Of a stretch of DNA of 64,000 nucleotides, positions 8,420 to 17,978 are shown piece by piece. This DNA comes from Mariniphaga anaerophila (GTDB taxonomy: Bacteria > Bacteroidota > Bacteroidia > Bacteroidales > Prolixibacteraceae), in the NCBI RefSeq assembly GCF_900129025.1, contig NZ_FQUM01000002.1:124001-188000 (forward strand), given 5' to 3'. The notes beneath the pieces were generated by a model, which saw only the letters and a list, made by a program, of their open reading frames with translations, searched no databases and was not told where the DNA came from. Numbering within the stretch: position 1 is the stretch's first letter; each line of letters starts with the position of its first letter. Position numbers and translations under genes: made by a program.

Positions 8420-9440
8420 CCTGACTGAATTTGAGTATTTTGCTTTGGCGGGCTGCTAGTACTTTCTTGTAGGCAAGAATCATTTTTAAATCACTTTTGC
8501 TGTTGTAACTTAAAGCCAGATCCAGAGCTGCCGTGAGCCATTTTTGTGCGGCTTCCAAATCATCTTTCATCTCATAAGCCAGCGCCAGGTTGTAACGCGC
8601 ATGAATGGCCATTTTCCCGTTACTTTGGTCGGCATATTTTTCCCAAAGCTTAATGGACTCATCCCATTTTCCTTCTTCCAGGTATTGCGCTGCAGTTGAA
8701 AAATCCGGAAGCGGAGGCACAGAATACATGCGATTTACCGTTTGCCAGGAGGCATAAAAACGCTTGGCGTAATTTTCTCCGGCCAGTGCAGATGCAAGTT
8801 CCAGTGCTGTTAGCCGCGGCGGCGGATTGTAGCCTCTTTGGTAATTTCCTTCTGTGTCGTAACCGTTCCAAAAAACGGTGTCAATCATAGTTTTTCGGTC
8901 TATATTTGTTCTGCTTTCCGGGTCGTAAATTCCCCAAACAGCAACAGTGATCACTTCGTTTGATTTGGGTGTTTCGAATTCTTCGGGGTAGGTGGAGAAA
9001 AATGACGAAAAAGTTTCCAATACAATTAGCACGTCTGCATTTGATGCGCCTGCAACTTTTTCTGTCAGCTCCGGTGTCAGTTCTGACAGGTGTTTTGCAG
9101 AATGTTTGTCAAAAGTAGAGAACGGAAAAACGAAAAGCTTCTGGAAAGCATTGTTTGCTTTTAAATTTGCAGCCAGTTCGTTTAAACATGCAGTTACCAG
9201 AATGCTGTCGAGATTGGCCGGGTCATTTTTCGCCCTGAAAAGCTGATAGTTGCTTTTGTAGTAATGCTGAAGAGTGTCTTCTTCAAATTTAAAGTTACGA
9301 TAGACAAGTGCCGCGCTTTTTGCCTCGGCAGGAACACTGGCTTCCCCGGGATTGTATATTTCAATGGGGTATTCCTTGTAAACCGTGCAGGAAGCAAACA
9401 ACAGTACAAGAAAAATTACCGGGTAACTTTTTGCGTTCAT
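8403..9440 (-). CDS. DUF6340-like lipoprotein (second paralogue)
   Basis: A lipoprotein of 346 residues. I chose the ATG at 9440 because it gives a clean signal (MNAKSYPVIFLVLLFASC) and a 4-nt ATGA overlap with the upstream gene; a longer reading from 9536 would run 100 nt into it. The layout matches its neighbours: a divergent N-terminal domain, then helical repeats with EEGKWDESIKLWEKYADQ and RYNLALAYEMKDDLEAAQKW. No catalytic motif is visible. Translational coupling with both flanking paralogues suggests that the three work together, perhaps as one complex. Confidence 0.8.
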   Translation of the reverse strand: MNAKSYPVIFLVLLFASCTVYKEYPIEIYNPGEASVPAEAKSAALVYRNFKFEEDTLQHYYKSNYQLFRAKNDPANLDSILVTACLNELAANLKANNAFQKLFVFPFSTFDKHSAKHLSELTPELTEKVAGASNADVLIVLETFSSFFSTYPEEFETPKSNEVITVAVWGIYDPESRTNIDRKTMIDTVFWNGYDTEGNYQRGYNPPPRLTALELASALAGENYAKRFYASWQTVNRMYSVPPLPDFSTAAQYLEEGKWDESIKLWEKYADQSNGKMAIHARYNLALAYEMKDDLEAAQKWLTAALDLALSYNSKSDLKMILAYKKVLAARQSKILKFSQDEKLP

Positions 9441-10492
9441 TCTGTATTTTTTTGCTCTTTTTTTCTTCGTTTCAACGTTTCCAGATAGTCGTATGTCAAC
9501 GGGCGGTACATTGTTTCGTACGATTTTAAAGCCCATTGAATAGCAGAATCTATGTCGCCTAATATTTCGTATCCTAGCGCAATATTAAGCTGAGCCTTGC
9601 TTTTTAGTGTTTTGGAACCTGCATTGCTGGCAACTTCCTTCCATTTTTCAACGGCAGACTGCCAGTTTCCCGAATCGGCAACCTGGGTAGCTTTCCGAAA
9701 ATCTGAATTCCCTTTTATAAAATATGTTCTTCTTTCCGGCCGCCATCTAACGGCAATTCTGTCAGAAAGCTCGAGTGCAATTACAATTCCCGTTTCGTTA
9801 AGCGCCTGTTTTACCGTAGTAAAACGGTTGAATAAATTTCGGGTCGAAACATCGGCATCGTCCCAGTACAACGTATCTGTGATAAACTCACGGAACAAGA
9901 TTTTTCGTTGTGCAGGATCGTAGGCTCTGAACAGTGCTTCGTAAGAAATTTTCATTTCTGCCCTTGATGCAGAGCTGAATCCGCCTTCAAAAGGATCGAA
10001 AAATGTTTCGTTATCGTAATCGGTAATCACTCTTGTTTTCAAATAATCGAGTGATATTACTGCATCGGTTTGAAAGGTGTCGCAGAGCGCTTCTACTTTT
10101 TCCCAGGGAATTTCTGTTGCCAGGAAAGATGTTCGGGGAGCTTCAAGAAATCGTTTTTCGGGAACTACGTAATCGTATCTTCCAGATTCAAAAAGCAATT
10201 CGCCAAGTGCTTTTACGGTGGTGTCGGCTACCTGAAAATCGTAAATAACCGTATCGAGATTGAAACGTTGTTTGTAGAAAATTTTCTGAAGGGAGTCTTC
10301 TTCCAAATTAGTGAATCTTCCGTCGACTGCCTGCGAAACAAGGGTGACGCTTTGTATGGATTGTGGCAGCTCGCTTGTTGCAGGTTGCGGGATATCCATT
10401 ACCAGTGTGCGGGTTGAAATGCATGAAATTGCAAACAAGGTTACCAGTAAAAGAAGTCCCGGTTTTGCTATATTTTTGAATGTATTTTTCAT
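9437..10492 (-). CDS. DUF6340-like lipoprotein (first paralogue)
   Basis: A lipoprotein of 351 residues (signal LLVTLFAISC). It begins with SIQSVTLVSQAVDGRF, the conserved start of the family. An aspartate-rich central part follows, then the C-terminal helical repeats (DSGNWQSAVEKWKEVASN, QLNIALGYEILGDIDSAIQW). It follows the VWA protein gene after only 15 nt, so the four genes most likely form an operon. Function unknown. Confidence 0.8.
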   Translation of the reverse strand: MKNTFKNIAKPGLLLLVTLFAISCISTRTLVMDIPQPATSELPQSIQSVTLVSQAVDGRFTNLEEDSLQKIFYKQRFNLDTVIYDFQVADTTVKALGELLFESGRYDYVVPEKRFLEAPRTSFLATEIPWEKVEALCDTFQTDAVISLDYLKTRVITDYDNETFFDPFEGGFSSASRAEMKISYEALFRAYDPAQRKILFREFITDTLYWDDADVSTRNLFNRFTTVKQALNETGIVIALELSDRIAVRWRPERRTYFIKGNSDFRKATQVADSGNWQSAVEKWKEVASNAGSKTLKSKAQLNIALGYEILGDIDSAIQWALKSYETMYRPLTYDYLETLKRRKKEQKNTE

Positions 10493-10507
10493 CGGTTGAA
10501 AATCCTT

Positions 10508-12595
10508 TTAATAAATGCCCCAGTACTTTCTCAAAAACCATTCCACGCTTAACAGCACTAACACTACGAAAAACATCCAGCGCAGGTTTATTAATTCGGT
10601 AACCATTTCCTGAAAATGGCTTTGCGGTTTTAATTTATTGCTTTTTTTAATTTCTTCAATTGCCTGGTCGACCTGATTCGGGGTGAAAAACTTTCCACCG
10701 GTTTGGGAAGCAAGTTGATACAGCATTTGGTGGTTGGCCCGGGTTTCGATGTTTTCGATATTTACCGATGTTACTGCAAAATTGCCGGTTTCAGTATATT
10801 TATTGTTGCCGATGGTAACTTCCGCCACAAAACTGTAGTTGCCAACCGGCAGGTTTCCGGCGTTAAGGTGGTACCCGTTTCCGCGAATATCAAAAGTAAA
10901 ATCCAGGTCATTGCCCTGCTCATTCCGAATAGCTATTGTTACTTCCTCCGTTGTTATTCGTTCAAAAACATCATTGTAAACTTCTGCGTTTAAAACTACC
11001 GGGTCAATTTCGGAATACACCGGGTTAAATTTCATAATAAAATTGTCCTCGTTTTCGCGCAGGGAAAGGTATTGTATCAGTTGCGAAATCAGCTCGTTAA
11101 ACTGAGTGTGTGTTTGGTTTTGGAAGTAATTATTCAGCCTCCACCGCCAAATGCCTTCGCCAAAAATAAATCCGATTTTTTTCCCGTTTAATACTCCTGT
11201 GGCGATTAGCGGTTTTCCTGTTTCAATATTTTTTATTCGTTGATACAACAATGTATTGAATTCGGCTTCCAGCTGATAATTGGCAAACGGAACCATTAAT
11301 GGCGGAAATTTTTCGGCCACTTCCCTGAAATTTTCGTTTAAACTGAAACTGGCGTAAGAAGGATTAAATTTAGCCTGTGCCTCTTCTGCCGAGCCAGCAA
11401 GCGGATTAATAACTGCTCCCTGTGCCAGTGCATTTAATTGTGGCAGGAATGTTTTGCTCCCTACAATAAAAAGCAAAGAAACACGCTGATTGGATTCGTT
11501 TTCGACAATGTTTGCCATCGATTTTCCTGAGGTTGGCAGCTGGTTCAGAATTACCAGATTGAAATCTGCAAAATTGGAAGGGTAAGGTTCTTCTGTAAAC
11601 ACCGAAACGTCATACGATTTTTGTTGTTCCAGGGTATTTTTTATGGCGCCAATATCTGGGTGATTACCATCTGAAAGGATTAATATTTTCTGCTTGTTAT
11701 CCAGCACGTTCACAACAAAATGAGTGGTGTTGTTTCTGGTGTTTTGTTCGTTTTCTGCTACTTCAATTGTAACAGAAAAATGTTTGAGCCCAGGCTCTCC
11801 TGCATCCAGCGTAAATTGTTGAGATTGAAAGTAGTCGTTGTTCGAAGGCGTAATTACAGTCTGTGCAACTTCCTCTTTCCCTTCGTGCACGGTTAACCGC
11901 AACGCACGGCCTTTTAGTTTGGAAAAACGGGAGTCGATTTCCACCGGGAAACGGTTTCCGGAAAAGGAGGTTCGGTTTGCCCTCACTCCCTGAATGCGCG
12001 CATCAGTAATTTCAGTGGTGTCTCCCAATCCGATGGAGTACACCGGAAAAGCAATATCCTGCTGCAAGTTAACCGGGTTTTTTCCCTGATTGTAAATTCC
12101 GTCGCCTACCAGAATAAGTGCCCCTATATTTTCGTTGAAATGATTGTTGGTCAGCGTGAATATCAGGTTGCTGTAATCCGATTTTTTTTCAGCGAAATTC
12201 AGATTGCCGTTCAGCTCTGTTTTTTGCCCAAACGTGTAATCAAGTAGATGGTAGTCGCCTCCAAATTCTTTTGCCAGTTTTTCTTTTATGTCAACTACTT
12301 CGTTGGAAATCTGCACCGAATCGCTGTTTGCGGTGATCGAACCTGAGTTATCCCACGCAGCAATTATCAGTGGATTTTCGACCACTTTTTTCAGACTTTT
12401 CAGAAAAGGAGACAACAGAAAAAAAGCAATCAACAGAAACGAAGCAAAGCGCAGGAACATTAAAAATGCCCGTTGCCTGTTTGTTAATTCGCTGGTGTTT
12501 TTGTTTCTGAAATATAAAAAAAGTGTAACCAGAGCGGCCGAAACGAGGAGAATTAAAACGTATGCGAACCAATATTTTATTCCAAATGAGATCAA
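10508..12595 (-). CDS. VWA-like membrane protein
   Basis: A protein of 695 residues with two N-terminal transmembrane helices (about 8-28 and 43-63), a large extracytoplasmic part and a C-terminal helix (about 672-690). A von Willebrand factor A-like domain begins at about residue 75 with WDNSGSI, matching the metal-binding DxSxS pattern, and continues with ALILVGDGIYNQG. This is the arrangement of the Bat-type and related Bacteroidota membrane proteins, but this one is larger and has no MoxR gene nearby. The region around 300-420 (ILILSDGNHPDIGAIKNTLE) looks like a glutamine-amidotransferase-like fold. First gene of the four-gene run. Confidence 0.78.
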   Translation of the reverse strand: MISFGIKYWFAYVLILLVSAALVTLFLYFRNKNTSELTNRQRAFLMFLRFASFLLIAFFLLSPFLKSLKKVVENPLIIAAWDNSGSITANSDSVQISNEVVDIKEKLAKEFGGDYHLLDYTFGQKTELNGNLNFAEKKSDYSNLIFTLTNNHFNENIGALILVGDGIYNQGKNPVNLQQDIAFPVYSIGLGDTTEITDARIQGVRANRTSFSGNRFPVEIDSRFSKLKGRALRLTVHEGKEEVAQTVITPSNNDYFQSQQFTLDAGEPGLKHFSVTIEVAENEQNTRNNTTHFVVNVLDNKQKILILSDGNHPDIGAIKNTLEQQKSYDVSVFTEEPYPSNFADFNLVILNQLPTSGKSMANIVENESNQRVSLLFIVGSKTFLPQLNALAQGAVINPLAGSAEEAQAKFNPSYASFSLNENFREVAEKFPPLMVPFANYQLEAEFNTLLYQRIKNIETGKPLIATGVLNGKKIGFIFGEGIWRWRLNNYFQNQTHTQFNELISQLIQYLSLRENEDNFIMKFNPVYSEIDPVVLNAEVYNDVFERITTEEVTIAIRNEQGNDLDFTFDIRGNGYHLNAGNLPVGNYSFVAEVTIGNNKYTETGNFAVTSVNIENIETRANHQMLYQLASQTGGKFFTPNQVDQAIEEIKKSNKLKPQSHFQEMVTELINLRWMFFVVLVLLSVEWFLRKYWGIY

Positions 12596-12764
12596 TGTAA
12601 TTTCCTTTAGCGTTAGCGGTCGTAAATATACACAACTCCTTTTTAAAACATCGAACGACCGAGGTAATTCCCTCGTTGCACAAACGCGGTAAAAGCAGCA
12701 TTATATTGTGTTTCTGATAAAAGAGAGCTTAAGCAGAAATTACGTTTATTAAAACGAAAAGCGC

Positions 12765-13880
12765 TTAGATAAACCAATTGTAATACCTTGCCAGCGAAAA
12801 TTTTCTCCATGTCCTTTTGTTTTTGAACCGAACCAGATGCGAAGGAATAAAAGAGAGTCCGATTGCAACAACAAAAACGAATAAAAACTGAAAGTTTATA
12901 TCAAAGGCAAGACTGTCGAAAAGAAGAGCAAGCCCGATTAGCAAAATGTTTGAGCAGACCAAAATCATGGTTACTTTAAGGTGACTGGGATACAGTTCGA
13001 GCAGTCTGTGGTGTATGTGGTTTTTATCGGCGGAAAAAGGTGATTTCCCGTTTTTTATACGAATTGTCATAACCCTGAGCGTATCGATTAGCGGGACGAT
13101 TACAATCGAAAAAGAAATAACCGGAGCAGCCCCGACGTTAAACGGCGATGTCCTTTCAATGTTGAATTCGTTAAACTTTATAATAAGCGCCGAAATAATG
13201 ATACCTAAAACTAAAGAACCGGTGTCGCCCATAAACAGCTTGTTTTTGTTTCCAAATACATTGTAAAGGAAGAACCCGAATAAACTACCGGCAAGCGCAT
13301 ACGACATTATTGCATATCGGATATAGCCGGCCATGTAAAACCATGTACCGAAAGTAAAAGCAGCAAGAATTCCGAGTCCGGAAGCAAGCCCGTCGATCCC
13401 GTCAATCAGATTAAACGCATTAATAACAGATAACATTACAAAAAGGGTGATAATTCCGCCCACTACTCCGTTGATATGGTAGAACCCAAATAACCCATGT
13501 AAGTTCGAAAGATGAAAGCTCCCTAAACTGATAAGCAGCATTGAAGCAATAATCTGTACGATAAACTTTTTCCTGGCCGAGATGTTTAGCAAATCGTCTT
13601 TTAATCCGATGAAAGACATGATAACTACTGCAGCTATTATGTATTTAAGGGCTCCAAAAGAGTAACCTCCCGTTGAAATAATTGTACTTAAAATGAATCC
13701 GAGAAAAATCGCTATTCCGCCCAGCGGAGGAATGGTTTTCGTATGGATCTTCCGTTCGTTAAAAGAGTCGTATAATTTTTTTTCTTTGGCAATGTGAATA
13801 ATGGTAGGAATAGTAAGTATTACTATCGAAAATCCAAGTGTAAATGCCAGTATGTCTAGAAAGAGTTCGGTAAATAACAT
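12765..13880 (-). CDS. MraY/WecA-family undecaprenyl-phosphate sugar-1-phosphate transferase
   Basis: An integral membrane protein of 371 residues of the polyprenyl-phosphate N-acetylhexosamine-1-phosphate transferase family, which loads the first sugar phosphate onto undecaprenyl phosphate. All family landmarks are seen: PPLGGIAIFLGF, the DD motif in FIGLKDDLLNISARKK, NAFNLIDGIDGLASGLG, GDTGSLVLG and the cytoplasmic HIHHRLLELYPSH, the basic loop typical of WecA/TagO rather than MraY. About eleven membrane helices are evident. No partners lie next to it, but wecB and the polysaccharide operon are in the same window. Confidence 0.92.
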   Translation of the reverse strand: MLFTELFLDILAFTLGFSIVILTIPTIIHIAKEKKLYDSFNERKIHTKTIPPLGGIAIFLGFILSTIISTGGYSFGALKYIIAAVVIMSFIGLKDDLLNISARKKFIVQIIASMLLISLGSFHLSNLHGLFGFYHINGVVGGIITLFVMLSVINAFNLIDGIDGLASGLGILAAFTFGTWFYMAGYIRYAIMSYALAGSLFGFFLYNVFGNKNKLFMGDTGSLVLGIIISALIIKFNEFNIERTSPFNVGAAPVISFSIVIVPLIDTLRVMTIRIKNGKSPFSADKNHIHHRLLELYPSHLKVTMILVCSNILLIGLALLFDSLAFDINFQFLFVFVVAIGLSFIPSHLVRFKNKRTWRKFSLARYYNWFI

Positions 13881-14230
13881 TTCTTCGCAATTTAGGGTGC
13901 TTGCATGCGTAATTATAATTCTATGCTCCGGTTTTTAAACATTTTATTCAAAAATATGGAAAAATATGACAAATGTTTTATTCCGAATAAGAAAAATATG
14001 TCGTCGCGTCCAATAATCTGTTTTGCAAAATTATCAATTTTGTAGTGTCAGGTAAGACTTTCAACTCATTTTTTATATCTGACGGTTTTTGGGAAAATCC
14101 CGATTTTTCAGGCATTCTGGAAGGAATTGCAGGCTAGAGTGTTGTGAAAAGCAGCGATTTTTAAATGGTGTTTATTGGCTTGAAATTCAGTTTATTATTC
14201 TAACTTTGAGTTCTATTAAATTAATGTTAA
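13881..14230. other. divergent intergenic region
   Basis: 350 nt between the WecA-like gene (minus) and the 3-keto-disaccharide hydrolase-like gene (plus). It is AT-rich and holds the promoter at 14180-14208. I see no conserved RNA or repeat in it. Confidence 0.6.
14180..14208 (+). promoter_or_regulatory. housekeeping promoter, Bacteroidota type
   Basis: TTG (14180-14182), 18 nt, then TAACTTTG (14201-14208), an exact match to the TAnnTTTG box. It lies 22 nt before the start at 14231. Confidence 0.5.
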
Positions 14231-15082
14231 ATGACTAAATGTATTTTTATGCAGACTTATTCCGGTAGTTTAAAAGTGTTAATCCTTGTTTTGTCAGTTG
14301 TTGTTTCCGCATGCGGATCCGGATCAAAATCCAAACAGAACGTTGAAAAATCAGCCGTAGGCGAAAACACCGAAAATTGGATTCAGTTGTTCAACGGCAA
14401 GGATTTGAATAATTGGCAAATAAAGTTTAAAGGTTACGAATTGGGGTACAATCTGAACAACACCTTCAGGGTGGAAGACGGCTTGTTGCGTGTTAGCTAC
14501 AACGATTGGGAGGATTGGAACAATCAGTTCGGCCATATTTTTTACGAAGGGGAATTTTCTCATTATCGGCTGCGGGTAGAATATCGTTTTGTTGGGGAGC
14601 AGGTAAAAGGCGGTCCCGGTTGGGCTTATCGGAATAATGGGCTGATGTTGCACGGGCAAAGTGCAGAGTCGATGGAACTCGATCAGGATTTTCCGGTTTC
14701 AATTGAGGTGCAGTTGTTGGGTGGAAACGGAAAAGACGAGCGATCAACCATGAATCTTTGTACTCCCGGAACCAATGTGGTGATGGATAACATACTGGTA
14801 GAACAGCATTGTATGAATTCGGGCTCAAAAACTTTTCATGGCGACCAGTGGGTGTCGGTAGAAGTGGAAGTTCATGGTGGAAAAATTATCCGGCATTTTG
14901 TTGAGGGAGAAGAGGTAATGAGTTATGAAAAACCACAACTTGATCCGCGCGATCAATATTACGAAAAACTGTTGTCGGAATATGGCGACATCATGATAAC
15001 CAGCGGAACCATCTCTCTTCAGGCAGAAAGTCATCCGACTGATTTTAGAAAAATTGAGCTGCTAATCTTGGACGAGGAATAA
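14231..15082 (+). CDS. lipoprotein with DUF1080 (3-keto-disaccharide hydrolase) domain
   Basis: A protein of 283 residues with a lipoprotein signal (VVVSACGSG); an ATG at 14249 is an alternative start. The mature part is one concanavalin-like domain of the DUF1080 family: it opens with WIQLFNGKDLNNWQIK and contains DGLLRV, NNGLMLHG, SIEVQLLGG and HPTDFRKIELL. Members have been linked to hydrolysis of 3-keto sugars, but many are uncharacterised. No glycoside or oxidoreductase partners are adjacent. The gene ends in a strong terminator shared with the convergent transporter. Confidence 0.88.
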   Translation: MTKCIFMQTYSGSLKVLILVLSVVVSACGSGSKSKQNVEKSAVGENTENWIQLFNGKDLNNWQIKFKGYELGYNLNNTFRVEDGLLRVSYNDWEDWNNQFGHIFYEGEFSHYRLRVEYRFVGEQVKGGPGWAYRNNGLMLHGQSAESMELDQDFPVSIEVQLLGGNGKDERSTMNLCTPGTNVVMDNILVEQHCMNSGSKTFHGDQWVSVEVEVHGGKIIRHFVEGEEVMSYEKPQLDPRDQYYEKLLSEYGDIMITSGTISLQAESHPTDFRKIELLILDEE

Positions 15083-15105
15083 AATTACAAATTATAACTT
15101 TCCAT

Positions 15106-15136
15106 AGCCGGACCTCATTTCAGGTTCGGCTTTTTT
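15106..15136. terminator. terminator between convergent genes
   Basis: The arms AGCCGGACCT and AGGTTCGGCT (one G-T pair) are followed by TTTTTTATT on the plus strand. The hairpin overlaps the last codons of the EamA gene on the other strand. Confidence 0.8.
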
Positions 15137-16035
15137 ATTGATTTCCGGTTGGTGTAGTTTAGCAGAATTAATGATGAGGCAATTACCAGCATTCCCAAAA
15201 TTGATATAAGATCCGGTTCTTCGTCCTCTAAAATCATCCAGCTTAAAATTGCTCCGGAAACCGGAATGAGAAATTTCCAGACATTTAAAACGGAAACCTT
15301 TACTCCCGGTCGTCGCAATAGAATGTACCATATGGAAATTGCAGCCGCCGACAAAAAGCTGAGCCACGCCAAAGCCACATAATATTTAGGAGGAAATGGC
15401 CCGAGATTTATTCCTTCTACAGGAATAGAAATCAGCCCAAGTACTAATCCTCCAATCATTAACGTGGATGAACTGAGTACAAACGGAGAAATTTCTTTTG
15501 GTGATTTGGCAACAAGAACATTTGCATAGCCGGCAACCAGGTTGTTGATTAGCAGCAACCCGATTCCCAGAAGCTCCATCTCTCCGCGCATCTCAACTTT
15601 TGTACGCCCCAGAGTAATAATTGCAATCCCGATAACTCCGATGAGAATACTAAATGTTTTCGGGAGGGTCATTTTATCATTTTGGAAAGAAAAATGGGCA
15701 ACAACGGCAATAAAAAGAGGAGAGGAGCCCACAAGCATTGCCCCCAGCGCCCCGGGAACCAGGTTTAATCCGCTGTAAAAAAGTGCATATTGTGCAGAAA
15801 CCTGGATGAGGGAAACCCAAACCACCAACTTCAGGTTGGCTTTTACTTCCCGAATGAATTTTTTGAATTGGCCTAGAATAAGGAAAATAGAAACGCCGGA
15901 AATAAAAAAGCGAACCCCGGCAAACTGCAGCGGTGTTTGGTATTCTAATCCTATTTTTACTCCTACAAATGCGGTGGACCAAAGCCATGTGGCAACAATA
16001 GCCAGAAAAGTTGTGTTTTTTAGTAAGTTGTTCAT
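15115..16035 (-). CDS. EamA/DMT-family transporter
   Basis: A protein of 306 residues with ten predicted membrane helices in two EamA repeats (first WLWSTAFVGVKIGLEYQTPL; second from about residue 155). It belongs to the drug/metabolite transporter superfamily; the substrate cannot be read from sequence. I chose the ATG at 16035 (MNNLLKNTTFLAIVATWLW), since the 32 extra residues of a longer reading have no family resemblance. Confidence 0.9.
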   Translation of the reverse strand: MNNLLKNTTFLAIVATWLWSTAFVGVKIGLEYQTPLQFAGVRFFISGVSIFLILGQFKKFIREVKANLKLVVWVSLIQVSAQYALFYSGLNLVPGALGAMLVGSSPLFIAVVAHFSFQNDKMTLPKTFSILIGVIGIAIITLGRTKVEMRGEMELLGIGLLLINNLVAGYANVLVAKSPKEISPFVLSSSTLMIGGLVLGLISIPVEGINLGPFPPKYYVALAWLSFLSAAAISIWYILLRRPGVKVSVLNVWKFLIPVSGAILSWMILEDEEPDLISILGMLVIASSLILLNYTNRKSIKKPNLK

Positions 16036-16225
16036 TCTCGAATAAATCAGTTGCAAATGTGTGAAATAAATCGAAACAAACCGGGTTTGTTTAAGTTTGG
16101 AACACCAAGTGTTAATATTCGGAAGAAGCACCCGGAGATTTTCCGGAAATGTGTGTTACTTGGTTTTTTTCTTCTTCGATACAGTTAAAATAACGTTCTT
16201 TGCAGCGTTAAAATTCAAATTAATA

Positions 16226-16693
16226 ATGGGACAGACAATCATTAATAGTTACGACGAATTTGCCGCTTTTCTTGGTAAAGAAATAGGTACATCCGAATAT
16301 GTTCAAATAACCCAGGAACAAATTGACAAGTTTGCAGATGCCACGCTCGACTACCAGTGGATTCACACCGACCCGGAGCGGGCAGCCAATGAGTCTCCGT
16401 TTAAAAGCACAATAGCACACGGGTACCTTACTTTGTCGATGCTGACTTACCTGTGGTATTCGATAGTGGATGTTCGGAACGTAAAAATGATTGTTAACTA
16501 TGGGATTGAAAACCTAAGGTTTCAGCAGCCGGTGCTGGTAAACGACAAAATTAGAGCAGTTGTTTCTTTGGAAGATATCCGCAACCTGCGGGGAATTGCG
16601 AAAATTCAGGTTAAAATTGTAGTGGAGATTGAAGGACAGAAAAAGCCGGCTTACGATGCCCTGGTGACCTTCCTTTATCATTTCGAAAATTAG
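16226..16693 (+). CDS. MaoC-like (R)-specific enoyl-CoA hydratase/dehydratase
   Basis: A hot-dog-fold protein of 155 residues. The catalytic signature FADATLDYQWIHTDPERA (Asp and His of the hydratase 2 motif) and STIAHGYLTLSML are intact. It is expected to hydrate 2-enoyl-CoA to (R)-3-hydroxyacyl-CoA. The start at 16226 (MGQTIINSYDEF) matches the family; sequence upstream in the same frame is low-complexity and was left out. No fatty-acid or PHA genes are adjacent. Confidence 0.9.
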   Translation: MGQTIINSYDEFAAFLGKEIGTSEYVQITQEQIDKFADATLDYQWIHTDPERAANESPFKSTIAHGYLTLSMLTYLWYSIVDVRNVKMIVNYGIENLRFQQPVLVNDKIRAVVSLEDIRNLRGIAKIQVKIVVEIEGQKKPAYDALVTFLYHFEN

Positions 16694-16776
16694 GCGGACT
16701 CTTCTGTTTGTTCTGATTTTCGTCTATTGTTTCTGAATCTTTTTATTTCGTAATTTCGTGGCAAAATGGCGGAATC

Positions 16777-17484
16777 ATGGAATATCTGAATCAGATTTTA
16801 TTGTCGGATGAAATAACCTGGGAAACAGCACTGGCCAGGTTTCTTATTAGCTTTTTTCTGGGAACTCTTGTTGGCCTCGAACGCGAAACTCATAATCAGC
16901 CTGCGGGTTTGCGCACACATATTCTTATCAGTATCGGTTCAACAATGGTAATGCTTATTTCCATTTTTATTCCACAGACATTTACTGAATTTCAGAATGG
17001 TGACCCCGGACGAATTGCGGCGCAGGTTATTTCCGGAATTGGATTTTTGGGCGCGGGTGCAATTATGAAATTTGGTGCCAATGTGCGTGGGCTGACTACT
17101 GCCGCTTCCATTTGGGTGATGGCAGCTGTTGGGCTGGCTGTTGGTGCCGGAATGTACACCGTGAGCCTTATTGGAGTTACTGTGGTTCTTTTTGCGCTTA
17201 CAGCAATGGATCTGTTTGAAAAGACATTCTTTAAAGAACGGACTTTACGCCGGATTGAGTTAACCGTGAAAAAGAAGCATTCCAAAATTCAGCCGGTTAA
17301 CGATGTGCTGAAGAGAATGGATGTGCACGTCAGTTCCGTCGGCTTTGACAGAAATGTTAATGAAGCAACCGATAAACTGACTTTTTTGGTTGGCGTCACC
17401 CGGAAAATGGATATCCAGCAGCTGGTTGAACTGCTGGAACAATTACCGGGGACGGTTTCCGTTTCAGTGGAGATTATTCAATAA
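16777..17484 (+). CDS. MgtC/SapB family membrane protein
   Basis: A protein of 235 residues. The N-terminal domain (about 15-150) has the family motif GLERETHNQPAGLRTHILI and the glycine-rich helix IGFLGAGAIMKFGANVRGLT. The C-terminal part (about 160-235) resembles the ACT-like cytoplasmic domain of MgtC. Relatives are tied to magnesium homeostasis and, in MgtC itself, to inhibition of the F-type ATP synthase; the role here is open. Confidence 0.9.
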   Translation: MEYLNQILLSDEITWETALARFLISFFLGTLVGLERETHNQPAGLRTHILISIGSTMVMLISIFIPQTFTEFQNGDPGRIAAQVISGIGFLGAGAIMKFGANVRGLTTAASIWVMAAVGLAVGAGMYTVSLIGVTVVLFALTAMDLFEKTFFKERTLRRIELTVKKKHSKIQPVNDVLKRMDVHVSSVGFDRNVNEATDKLTFLVGVTRKMDIQQLVELLEQLPGTVSVSVEIIQ

Positions 17485-17497
17485 ACATAAAAGCAGA

Positions 17498-17974
17498 TTA
17501 GCTTTTCAATTTATCCAGTAATCCTTCGCACGAGTCCTCAAGCAGGTCGAGTACCAGTTCAAAACCTTCTTCGCCGCCGTAGTACGGATCGGGAACTTCA
17601 TCGTAGTTCCACTCTTTTCTGAAGTCGGTCATTTTGTGGATTTTTTTGACGTCGCTGTTGTTTCTCGTCATGCTTTTCAGTGCATGTATATTTTCGTCGT
17701 CCATCCCAATAATAAAATCGAATTGGTCGAAATCAGTTTCCGGATTGAATTTTCGTGAAATACTGGTGAGATCGTATCCTCTTTCTACAGCGTGTTTTTG
17801 CATGCGTCTGTCGGCTTGTTCGCCCGCATGCCATCCGCCTGTTCCGGCAGAGTCTATTTCAAATTTGTTGTTCAGCCCTTTTTTGTTAACCATTCCTGTG
17901 AAAACGGCCTCTGCACTGGGCGAGCGACAAATATTTCCCAGGCAAACGAACAATACTTTTTTCTTCTCTTTCAT
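17498..17974 (-). CDS. low-molecular-weight protein tyrosine phosphatase
   Basis: A protein of 158 residues with the P-loop CLGNICRSPSAE (Cys nucleophile and Arg of CX5R) close to the N-terminus, and the general-acid loop VPDPYYGGEEGFE near residue 130. An ATG 24 nt further upstream is possible, but the one at 17974 leaves 4 nt after aroE and fits the family length. Bacterial members often act on tyrosine kinases of polysaccharide export. Here the gene is third in an operon with DUF368 and aroE, an unrelated setting. Confidence 0.93.
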   Translation of the reverse strand: MKEKKKVLFVCLGNICRSPSAEAVFTGMVNKKGLNNKFEIDSAGTGGWHAGEQADRRMQKHAVERGYDLTSISRKFNPETDFDQFDFIIGMDDENIHALKSMTRNNSDVKKIHKMTDFRKEWNYDEVPDPYYGGEEGFELVLDLLEDSCEGLLDKLKS

Positions 17975-17978
17975 GCTT

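Noticed and set aside
15556-15583. A fifth GCAACC-N16-CATCT match on the plus strand.
   Set aside because: It lies inside the EamA transporter gene, antisense and far from any start, so it is probably chance.
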